Origin: Azotosporobacter soli
GTDB lineage: Bacteria; Bacillota; Negativicutes; SG130
DNA: 64,000 nt
Reading direction: 5' to 3'
Assembly: GCF_030542965.1 (NCBI RefSeq)
Contig: NZ_JAUAOA010000001.1
Span: 186,001-250,000 of the forward strand
The translations under genes and the position numbers were made by a program. The notes below the pieces were generated by a model. The model saw only the letters and a program-made list of their open reading frames with translations, was not told the origin of the DNA and ran no database searches. Position 1 is the first letter of the stretch; every line of letters starts with the position of its first letter. Positions 8,179-20,100 of the stretch are shown here, one piece after another.

Positions 8179-11100
8179 CGTTTGCAGCAGGAATTCGCTG
8201 CGCTCCGTCAGCGCCCGGAAGATCATTTTCTGCAAAGCCGCGCTGTTCAGCTCCGCCCAGGCAAAGCCAAGTTTCTTCAACAGAAGCTCGGTTTTCTCTC
8301 CCCAGACAAGCAGCTTGGCCTCGCGCGTCTCTTCCGCCTTGTCGTCCGCCTCATCCATCCAGCCGAAGTGCAGCATGATCTGCTCGATATGCTTTTGGAA
8401 AGCGGCATTATCATAGCGGCGTTCCAGATAATCGATGAAAGCTTCGTAAGACAGGCTTTGCACCTGCAGCTTAAGCGCCGCATCGGTCAAAACTTCCTCC
8501 AGGAGCAGATTCTGCGTATTGTAGAGATGATGCGTCTCCTGGCGCAAGGCCGGACAAGAGGCCAAACGCACAATCGCTGCCGCCAGTTGGTCGACAAACG
8601 AGAATTCGACTTCGGTCCCTTCCGGCACGACGCCGAGATTGACGAAGGCTTTTACCTGCAGATAAAAGGCATTCTCCTCGATATTTTCCTGATAAACGCC
8701 GCTATCCGACTGGAAGACGATATTGCCGACCCGGTAGATGTTGGCGTTCAAGCCTCGTTCCCGCGCGGCGGCTACCGCCTTCTCCGCTTCCAACTTAGTC
8801 TTCAGGTAATAATTTTCCGGTTCCTGGCCGATATCGGTCTCGTATTCGCTGAACACCGCCGCTTCGCAGCCATCGATCCGCCCCTCACTGACCGAAATGG
8901 TGGAGATATGATGAAAGTCCTTCCTGTCTCCCTGCTCGGCCAAAGCGAGCAGCGCCAGCGTCGTTTCGACGTTGCTGCGCCGAAACTCCTCATAATGGCC
9001 GTAATGACGTACATTGGCGGCGCTGTGCAAAATGCAGTCGACCTTTCTGACAAGCGCTGCATACGCCTCCGGCGTCAGACCGAACTGCGCTTCCTGCAGA
9101 TCGGCAGGGATAACATCCAGCCGGTTTGAAGCCAGCGCGCGTTCGGCAAACGCTGCGCCGAAATAGTAGACCATTTTTTCCTGCAGACGCCGCTTCGCTT
9201 CCTCCTCGCTCGCCGCCCTGACCGGCAGGACGATTCCGCTCTTTGACGTCTCCAAAAGTTCGCGCAGCAGATGGCAGCCGAGATAGCCGGTCGCTCCGGT
9301 AAGCAGCACGTTCCGGTACTCTCTTTTCCCGCTCAGGTCGAGCGCTTCGTAACGCGCATTCGCGTTCCGGTACGCAGCCAGTTTTTTCTCAACCTCTTGG
9401 AGCGCACGCTCGCTCAGTTCCGGTTCTTGCTGGCGGAAACGCTCTTTCAATTGCGCCAGTCTTTGATTGCGCTTGTTCTGCTTGCTTTTGCAGTTCGCAG
9501 CGAGCGCTTCGACGGTCTGGTGCTCGAAGATCTGATTGATGTTGATTTCAAAATAAGGCTGCAGCTTTGCGGTCACGGTGATCGCCTTGATCGAGTTGCC
9601 GCCGATCTGGAAGAAATTATCCTGTACGCCGAGTTCCTCTTTGCCCAGCACCTCTTTCCATACCTTGAGCATCTGCGCCTCGCCCGGATTGGCCGCTGCC
9701 TGGTATGTAGCCCGGTTTTCCGTTTCGCCGCAGCTAAACGCGGGTTCAGGCAACGCGCGCCGGTCGATCTTGCCGTTGGCGGTAAGCGGTATCGCCGCGA
9801 CTTCCATGAAGCAGGACGGCAGCATATATTCCGGCAGATAGCGCAACAGGAACTCTTTTAACTCCTCCACCGCCGGGCGCGCTTCGCGCAGCACCAGATA
9901 CGCCGCAAGATAGTTCGCGCCGCTTGGGTCGAACGCCTCGATTACCACCGCATCCTCGACGCCGTCATGACGCAGGATCTGCTGCTCGATCTCACCGAGT
10001 TCGATCCGATAACCGCGTATCTTGACCTGTTGATCGATGCGACCCAAAAATTCGAGATTGCCGTCCGGCAGCCAGCGCACCAGGTCGCCGGTTCTGTAGA
10101 TTCTGGCGTTCTTCTCGCCCAGCGCAAACGGGTTCGGCGCGAATTTCTCCGCAGTCAGTTCCGGCTGGTTCAGATAGCCGCGCGCCACTTGACTGCCCGC
10201 GATGCAAAGTTCTCCCGCAACGCCCGGCGGCTGCAAGCGCAGCTTTTCATCCAGTACATAGAGCCAGGTATTGCTGAGCGCTTTGCCGATCGGAATATTG
10301 GCATATTCCCTGTCCACTTCGAAGACCGTGGCCGAGACCGTGCACTCGGTCGGGCCGTATTCGTTGACCAGCTTATATTTGCGCGGCCGGTAACTTTTCA
10401 GTTTGTCGCCGCCGGTGACCAGCGTCCGCAGCGACTCGTTGTCGACCAGCGCAATGAACTGCTCGCAAAACTGCGTCGGCAGATTGGTGATCGTGATCTG
10501 CTGCGCCTCGAAGTACTCGTTCAGTTCGAACGGCGAGAGGCGCAATTCGTCCGCGATGATGTGCAGCGTCGCGCCGCAGGTAATGAACGGCATCGTCTCC
10601 CAGACCGAAGCGTCGAAACCAAAGCCCGAATAGGCGGCCGCGTTGTCCGCCGCCGTAACCGCGTGATATTCCCTGTGCCAGTTGCAAAGATTGACCAGGT
10701 TGCGATGTTCGACCATGACGCCTTTGGGATTGCCGGTAGAACCGGAGGTATAAATGACATACGCCAGATCGCCCGGTTCGCTCTGGTTCTCGATCGCTGC
10801 CGCTTCGCCTGCGTACAGTTCCTCCTGCGTCAGATCCAGCCACTCGCCGGAAAACGTTTCGCATTTCTCCCGCAGCGCAGGCTGGCTCAGCACCCATTTC
10901 GCGCCGCAATCCCCGAGCATATAGGCGATTCGCTCCGGCGCGTAAGCGGGATCGATCGGCACATAAGCGCCGCCCGCCTTCAGCACCGCCAAAATCGCAA
11001 GCATGATCTCCGCCGAACGGTTCACGATGATCGCGACGCGGTCCTCGCGGCCTACGCCCTTGCTGCGCAAAAGCTGCGCCAGCCGGTCGGTCTTTTGATC

Positions 11101-14100
11101 CAGTTCACGATAACTGTAGCGCTCTTCTTTAAAGACAAGCGCCGCTTTCTCCGGGAATTGTCTGACCGTTCTGGCAAACAATTCTGTCACCGTATGCTGC
11201 GCCGAATGCAGCGACGTCGCATTGCCGAACTGTTGCAGCAACGCTTTTTGTTCGGCGGCGGTCATGACTTCGACCTCGCCGAGCAAGACCGCTTCGTTTG
11301 CCGCAAGCGCGCGCAGCAGATTGACGAAATGACGGCTCATGCGTTCGACCGTCTCACGCGCAAACAGGCTGACGCTGTATTCGAATTCCAACCGGATGCC
11401 GTTCTCTTCTTCCGCCGCTTCGAGCGTCAGGTCGAACTGCGCCGCACTTGCGCCGCCTTCATACGGCTGAAGCGTAAGCTCCGTCTTTTCATTTTGCGCC
11501 GACTCTTCCTTGCCGTTAAAGCTGAACATGACGTCAAAGAGCGGGTTGCGGCTCGGATCGCGCCGGATATTCAAGCGTTCGAGCAGCATTTCAAACGGAA
11601 ACTCCTGGTTATTCAGCGTTTCGAGACAGGTCTGCTTCACTTCTTTTAAAAACGTTTGGAACGTTTTCTCCGGCGACGGATAACTGCGGCAGGGCAGCGT
11701 ACTGACGAACATGCCGAGCATCTCGTTCAGATCGGCATGCGTTCTGCCGGAGGAGGGCGTACCGACGATAATGTCGTCCTGGCCGATGTATTTATGCAGC
11801 AAGACCTGGTACGCAGCCAGAAGGAGCATGAACAGCGTCGCCTGCTCCCGTTCCGCCAGAGCCTTGAGCGCCGCGCTGAGTTTCGCATCGAGCCCGAAGG
11901 AAACAACCTCGCCTTCGTAACTGCGCAGTGCAGGGCGCGGGTAGTCAAGCGGCAGATTGAGCACCGGCAATTCGCCGTCAAAGGCGCGCAGCCAATACTC
12001 TTCCTGCTTCCTGACCGCCGCCGACTGCAGCCTTGTTTCTTCCCAAAGCGCAAAATCGCCGTACTGCAGCTTTAGCGGCGGCAGCGTCTTGCCCTGATAG
12101 AGTTCCAGCAGTTCGCGCAGGAAGATGTCCAGCGAAATGCCGTCAAAGACGATATGATGCACATCGAGGAGCAGGACATGCTCCTGTTCGCTGACTTCGA
12201 GCAATTCGACGCGCAAAAGCGGCGGTTTGGCAAAGTCGAAGCGACGCGCAAACGCTTCCAGCCGGGCCTTGATCTCCTCCCGCTTCACCTGCGACAAGCT
12301 TTTTTTCAGATGCACCTTGTCCGCCACGCGCTGCATCGGCTGTCCGTCGACAAGCAGAATGCCGCTGCGCAGGACAGCATGGCGTTTCAGCAGTTCGTCA
12401 AACGCCGCGCTCAGCTTCGCCTTATCGAGACGCCCGTTCAGTATGAACGCGCTGGTGATATGGTACGACGTGCCGATGCCGCTCATTTGCTCCATGACAA
12501 AAATGCGTTTCTGTTTGGAGGACAGCGGATAGTATTCCCGCTCGCCAACGCAGGGAATCAGTTCTGCCGCGCCTTTTTCCTGGCGGCAGACCAGTTCGCT
12601 GAGCGCCCTGACGGTCGGACGGGCAAAGACTTCGTCATATTCGAGCGTCACCGCAAACGCCTTTTGAATCTTGGCGATCAGCAGCGTGACCTTGAGCGAG
12701 TGCCCGCCCAGTGCAAAAAAGTCGTCTTCGACGCCGATCTCAGCGACGCCGAGCACCTCCTGCCAGATCTGCACCATCCTGGCCTCTTCGTCGCTGCGCG
12801 GCGCTGCATAGGCAAGGCTGCGCAACGCCGGTTCCGGCAAGGCCCGCCGCTCGATCTTGCCGTTGGCATTCAGCGGAATGGCCGCCATGAAGATATAGTG
12901 CAGCGGCAGCATATACGCAGGCAGATCCAGACTCAGATACTCGTTCAGTTCTTTCGCGCTCGTATCCGGTTCGGCCACGACATAGGCGCAAAGGTATTTG
13001 CCGCCCAGCGCATCTTCCCGGTCAATGACCACATTGTCTTTGACCGCAGCATGCTTTTGCAAACGCTGTTCGATTTCGCCCAGTTCGATCCGGTAGCCGC
13101 GGATTTTCACCTGCTGGTCGATACGGCCTAGGAATTCAAGATTGCCGTCCGGCAGCCAGCGCACCAAATCGCCGGTCTTATAAAGGCGTGCATTTTCTTC
13201 GCCGGTCGCATACGGATTGGCGACGAATTTTTCCGCGGTCAGCTCCGCCCGCGCGTGATAGCCGCGCGCCAGCTGTTTTCCTGCGATGCAAAGTTCGCCC
13301 GGCACGCCGACCGGCTGCAAACGCGCCTCTTTGTCGAGCACATAAAGCCAGGTATTCGCCAGCGGTTTGCCGATCGGTATGTTTTCATACGCCCCGTCCA
13401 GCACGAACGCGGTCGCCGAAACCGTATACTCGGTCGGCCCGTATTCATTGACCAGACGGTACGGCTGCGGCCGGTAATATTTCAGTTTGTCGCCGCCGGT
13501 GACCAGTGTCTTCAGCGACCGGTTCTCCGTCATTTCCATAAACTGCTCGCAAAGCTGCGTCGGCAGATTGGTGATCGTGATGCCGTGCGTTTCAAAGTAA
13601 CGGTTCAGTTCCAGCGGCGCGAGCCGTATCGCATCCGGCAGGATATGAAGCTGCGCGCCCGCGAGCAGGAACGGATAGATTTCCCAGACCGAAGCATCGA
13701 AGCCGAAACCAGAATAGGCAGCCGCCCGGTCCTCTTCCGTCACGCCGTGAAAACGCAGATGCCAGAGGCAAAGATTGATCAGGTTCCGCTGTTCGATCAG
13801 CACGCCCTTCGGTTTCCCGGTCGAACCCGAGGTATAAATCAGATAAGCAAGGTTGTTTTCGTTGTTTAACGCATCCGGATTGCTGCCGTCTTTTTCTCTT
13901 TCATAAAGGGACGGGTCATCCAGCAGCAAGCGTTCGCCCTGATACGCGCCGCCCTTTTCATGCAAGCCTTGCTGCGTTAAGAGCAAGTGCGCGCCGCTGT
14001 CTTCGAGCAGATATTCGATTCTCTCTTCCGGATAGGCCGGATCGATCGGCAGATACGCGCCGCCTGCTTTCATCACGGCCAGCGAACCGAGCACGATTTC

Positions 14101-17100
14101 CGCGCCGCGTTCCACCATGATCGCCGCGACGCTGTCCGCTCCGATCCCTTTTGCGCGCAAGAGACGGGCCAGGCGATTCGTTTTTTCATTCAGCTGCGCA
14201 TACGTATAGCTTTCTTCTTTATAGACCAGCGCGATGCGCTCCGGATACCGCGCCGCCATTTCCTCAAACAAACGGTTTGCGGTCATCCCGTCCGGCAATG
14301 CCAGTCGCTCGCCGCAGAACGTTTCCAGCAGACGCTGCCGCTGCCGCGCAGGCAGAATTTCGATCCGCTTCACGGCCATTTGCGGCTCGGCCGCGACCTG
14401 TTCCAGCACCGTGAGCATCTGTTCCTGCATCTCTTCGATCAGCGCCGCCTTGACTGCCAGCGCATTGTAACTGAAACGGATCTCCATCTCCGGCCCCGGC
14501 ACGATTGCCAGACCGAACGGATAGCTGATCTGGTCGAAGCCGCCGACCTCGCTTACCTCGAGTCCGCTCTTGAAGCCTTCTCCGCCTTGCGGCAGATTCT
14601 GAAACGCAATCAGATGACTGATCAGCGCGCTGCGCAGCGTTGTCTGCGCCTGAATTTCGGCCAGCGGCAAATACTCGTAGCGTTCCGCCGCGAGCGAAGC
14701 CTCCTGCATTTCCTGCAGCACTTGCGCGAACGTCGCTTCCGGCGTACAGCGCACCCGCACCGGAATCGTGTTGATAAACAGGCCGACCATCTCTTCGGCC
14801 TCGCTCACTTCGGGCGTCCGTCCTGAGATGACCGCGCCGAAGACGACATCCTCCCGGTTGTTGTAGCGTTGCAGTAAAATACCCCAGACGGCCTGCAGGA
14901 TGATATTCAGCGTAACCTGCTCTTTTTGCGCGACTTCCTGCAGCCTTGCGGTCAGTCTCCGGTCCAGAAGGAGCAGACTTTCCTCGGGGCGATAGCCGTT
15001 CGCCGTGTTTTGCACCTGCGGCAATACGGTGGCGCTGTCGCAACCGGCCAGATATTGCCCCCAGTACGCCTTGGCCTCTTCCTGATCCTGCCGCTGCAGC
15101 CATTCGATATAGCGTCTGTACTGCGGCGCCGTTTCCGGCAGAGGCTCGCCGTAGCCGCCGAACAGATCTTGCGCGACGATGCTCATGCCCCAGCCGTCCA
15201 TGATGATGTGGTGAAAACTGAGCAGTGCGATATGGCGACGCTCGCCGGTTTTAAAAAGCGACAGCCTGAATAGCGGCTCCGCATCGAGACGGAACGTTTT
15301 TTTGCGTTCTTTTTCCTGATAGGCGGCAATCCGTTCCTCTTGCTGTGTCGCAGCCTGCTGCGAAAGATCTTCGTAATGGATGGTAATTTGCCGTTCGGCA
15401 AGCACCACCTGGCGGATGGCTTCCTCATGCACGAAAGCCGTGCGCAGCGCACCATGCTTTTTGACGACCGCGTTCAGATGCTGCTCAAAGCGCGCCGCGT
15501 CCAGTTCGCCACGGATCTCCATCAGCGATTGCTCAAAGTACGCTTCCGAATTCGGCTGGCTCAGCGCGATGAAGAGCATCCCCTGCTGCATTGCGCTGAG
15601 CGGATATACGGCCTCTATGTTCTCGCCGTAACGATCACGCAGGAGCTGCAGTTCTTCCAGCGTCAGCGTGACGTCGCCGAGATCCGACGGCGTGGCTTCG
15701 CTCTTTTTCCGGCTGACGCAATGTTCGAGCAGCGCAAGCAGCGCCCGTTCATAGCCCTGCAGCAAGCGGGCGATCGTCTCTGCGTCATAGTCGAGCCGGC
15801 TGTAGTTCAGCGAGACTTCGAGCGCCCCGTTCATGATGCCGCCGGAAACGATCAGCCTGAAATCGCGCGCTGAATCGGCGCTGACGTCTCTGCCGGCTTC
15901 GATCGCCGAGATACGGAACAAGCCGTTCTCGCTGCCGGCCGCATCGACCTGCCCCATGTAATTGAATTCGATTTCCGGCTGCAACTGGCGAATAAAACCG
16001 GGTTTTAACTCGTCCGGCGTCAGACGGCAGAGGATTTCATAACCGGCGCCCTTGTTCGGGATACGCCGGATCGTTTCCTTGACGCGCTTCAAGACAAGCC
16101 CCGGATCACGCTCTTTTCCGGCTTCGATCAACACCGGATAGGCCGCGGTAAACCAGCCGACCGTCCGGCTGACGTCAATGCCTTTTTGCATCTCCCCGCG
16201 TCCATGCCCTTCGAGCGTGACCGCGATTCGTTCCAGTCCCGCCCAGTTGCGCAGCGCCAGAGCCAGTCCGGCCAGCAGCAGATCCTCGACTTCGGTATTG
16301 TAAGCGCGGTTCGCCAGTTTCAGCAGCTCTTCGGTTTGTTTTGCGCCAAGCGAAAACGCGGCAGAGGCTTCATCGGCGACGGTGCTTTTTGCGTCCGGGT
16401 GGTCAAGCGGCAGCCTGTCGACCGGCCGCGCTTCGATCGCGCTCCAGTACGGCAGTTCACGCAGCAAATCCCGGCTTTTTGCATATTCGGCCAGGCTCTT
16501 TGCCCAAGCCTGATAGGAATCGGTCTTCGGCGGCAGTTGCAGCGGTCTGCCTTTTGCCGCCTGTTCATATGCGGTCGCAAAATCTTCGAGGATAAATTCC
16601 CAGGATAAGCTGTCGACCACCAGATGATGCGCGACGATCGCCAGATAGGACGCTGCGCCCTGCTGGACAAGCGTCGCCTTCAACAGCGGCCCTTCGGCAA
16701 GATCGAAGCTGCACTGCAGTTTTTCCCCTTCCTGGATCGCGATCTGCTTTGCATCCTCGTCTGCCAACGCGTGTCGCACCGTCAGCGTAAATAAGCTGCC
16801 CTCATCCGTTGCGCGGTTATATTGCCGCACCTTGCCGTCTGAAATCTGATACGTCATGCGCAACGCATCGTGATGTTCCACCACTTTAGCGAGCGCCTGC
16901 GCGGTGAATTCGGGCGCAAGCGCGTTTGCGGCATACAAAAGATTCGACTGGTTCCAGTGCTGCGGCTGCGCAAAATCGGCGGCAAAAAACCATTCCTGAA
17001 TCGGCGTCAGCAGTGTTTCGCCGCTCACGGGCCTGCGATCCTCGGTCTTTTCCAGTTTTCTTACCTGTTCGCTTAATTCGCTGATGCGCGGATATTTGAA

Positions 17101-20100
17101 AAGCTGCTTCATCTCCAGTTTGATTTGCTCGCGTCCCAGGCGTGAAATCACCTGAATCGCCTTGATCGAATCGCCGCCCAGATGAAAGAAATTGTCCTGC
17201 ACGCCGACGCGCTCGCAGCCGAGCACCTCCTGCCAGACGCGCGCCAGACATTCTTCCGTTTGATTGCGCGGCGCAAGATATGTCTCGCCGCTTTCCGCCT
17301 CGAAAACAGGCTCAGGCAACGCGCGCCGATCCACTTTGCCGTTGGCGGTGAGCGGAATCGCGGCAAGCTGCACGAAGCAGGACGGCACCATGTAGTCCGG
17401 AAGTTCTTTGCCTAAAAAAGCCTTTACCTCTTCCGGGCTGATTTCTTTTTCCGCCGTGAAGTAGGCGCAAAGATAGACGGCTCCCGCTGCACCGCTGCGG
17501 TCGATGACGATCGCATCCGTAACAACCGGATGGCTGAGCAGCTGCTGCTCGATTTCGCCAAGTTCAATCCGATAGCCGCGGATTTTCACCTGCTGGTCGA
17601 TGCGGCCCAAAAACTCGAGATTGCCGTCCGGCAGCCAGCGCACCAAATCGCCGGTCTTATAGAGCCGCGCATTCTCTTCGCCTGTCGCGTACGGATTTGC
17701 AACGAACTTCTCCGCGGTCAGTTCCGGCCGGTTCAGATAGCCTCGCGCCAGCTGCGCTCCGGCGATGCAAAGTTCGCCCGGCACGCCCTGCGGCTGCAGC
17801 TGCATTTGGCGGTCGAGCACATAGAGCCAGGTATTGGCCAGCGGTTTGCCGATTGGAATATTTTCATAAGCCTTGTCCAACAGGAACGCGGTTGCCGAAA
17901 TCGTATATTCGGTCGGGCCGTATTCATTGACCAGACGGTAATTGCGAGGCTTAAAGTTGCGCAGTTTGTCGCCGCCGGTGACCAGCGTTTTCAGCGACCG
18001 GTTCTCGGTCAATTCCATAAACTGCTCGCAAAACTGCGTCGGCAGATTGGTGATCGTGACGCCATTCGCTTCGAAATAGCGGTTCAACGCCTCCGGCGAA
18101 AGGCGGATATCTTCGGCAATAATATGCAGTTCCGCGCCGCAGGTGATAAAGGGGAAGATTTCCCACAGCGACGCGTCAAAGCCGAAGCCCGAATACGCGG
18201 CCGCGCAATCGTCGCTGCCGACCTGATGATAACGGTTCTGCCAGCAGCAAAGATTGACGAGACTGCGGTGTTCGATCAGCACGCCTTTCGGCTTTCCGGT
18301 CGAGCCGGAGGTATAGATGACGTAGGCCAGGTTGCGTGAGGAAACAGACGGCGCGGCAGCAATCGTCCCGTCCGCATAATTTTCTTCCTCTTCCAGTGCA
18401 AGAATCTTGCCGTCATAGTTTTGCGCTTTATCGCGCAGGCTCTTTTGCGTCAGCAGAGCCAATGCGCCGCTGTCTTCGAGCATATAGGCAATCCGCTCAT
18501 CGGGATACGCAGGATCGATCGGCAGATATGCGCCGCCCGCTTTCATCACCGCCAATGCCGCGACAACAAACACTTCCGAGCGCTCCAGCAGCAGCGCGGC
18601 AATTTTATCCGCTCCGATGCCGCAACCTACGAGCGTTTGCGCCAAACGATCCGCACGCGTGTTCAATTCACGGTAGCTATAACGTTTTTCCTTATAAACC
18701 AGTGCGGTCTTTTCCGGCCAAGCGAGCGCCGCTTCTTCAAAGAGCTGATGCACCGTCTTCTCGCTCGGATAAGGGGCAGCCGTACGATTGAACTCGACCA
18801 GCAGTCGTTCGCGCTCCTGATTGTCCAGGAAATTGAAACGTGCAAGCTCACATTGCGGCGCTTTGCAGACTTCTTCCAACAGCGCCAGATAATGCCGCGT
18901 CAAACGCTCAATCGTTTCCCGCTTGAAAAGACGCACGCAATACTCTACGACAAGTTCAAGCGACTGTTCGCGTTCCTCCGCTTCGAGCGTCAGATCGACC
19001 TGCGCATTGCTTCCCTGCAGCGGGAAAAAGCTGCCTTTCAGTTCCGCGCTTTGAAAATCGGCGTTGCCCGCATTTTGCATCACGAACATCGTATCGAAAA
19101 GCGGATTGCGGCTGAGATCGCGTAGAATGCCTTTTTTCTCCATCAACATCTGGAACGGATAATCCTGATGCTCCATCGCGCCGAGCACCGTTTCCCTGAC
19201 TTCGGTCAGCAAAGTCAAAAACGTTTTCTCGCCGGACGGATACGCGCGCAGGGGCAGCGTATTGACGAAGACGCCGATCATACCCGCCGCATCGGGGTGA
19301 CTCCTCCCGGCCGACGGCGCTCCGACAATGACGTCGTCCTGTCCGCTGTAGCGCGCCAGTAACGCGTAATACGCGCTGAGCAGGATCATATTCAGGCTGA
19401 CGTGCTGCTTCTCCGCCAAATCCTTTATTTTTTCGTACAACGCTTGCGGCAATTTGCATTCAATCCGGTCACCGGCAAAGCTCTGCTGCGCCGGGCGCGG
19501 ATAATCGGTCGTCAGTTGCAGTACCGGCAGTTCGCCGTTTAACTCGCGCAGCCAGAAATCTTCCTGCTCTTTGTGGCGCGGGGAACGCAGGAACTCGTTA
19601 TGCCAGGCCGCATAGTCCTTATATTGAAACGTCAATTTTTCCATTTTGACGCCGTCGTAAAACGCCGCCAGATCATGGAAGAAAAAGTCCAGCGACATGC
19701 CGTCAAAAATAATATGGTGCACTTCAATGAGGAAGATGTGCTCCTCTTCCGTCAGTCTGACTAAAACAGCGCGCAAGAGCGGCGTTTTCTCCAGATCGAA
19801 CGCCTGCCCCATACCGCCCTGCCGTAGCAGTTCCATGATCCGCGCCTGTCCGGCTGAAGCTTCCGCTTGCAGACAGACCAATTTCACCTTTACCTCTGGC
19901 GCGATACGCTGCAGTATTTCTCCGTCTTGAAAAAGAAACGACGTGCGCAGCGCTTCATGCCGTTCGACGACCTGATTCAACGCCGCTTCCAACCGCTTTG
20001 CCTCGACCCGCCCCGCAATGCGGTTGGCAATCGCCACATGGTAGCTCGCTCCGACATCTTCCGCCTGATGCAACAGATACATCGCCTTTTGCGCCAGCGA

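Noticed and set aside
9967-11649. A 560-codon plus-strand open frame inside the NRPS gene, with several similar ones at 12154, 13987 and 19867
   Set aside because: They lie antisense to conserved adenylation and condensation domains, are Arg/His/Gln-rich as expected from the reverse frame of a GC-rich gene, recur at the same place in each module, and lack ribosome sites or recognisable motifs.
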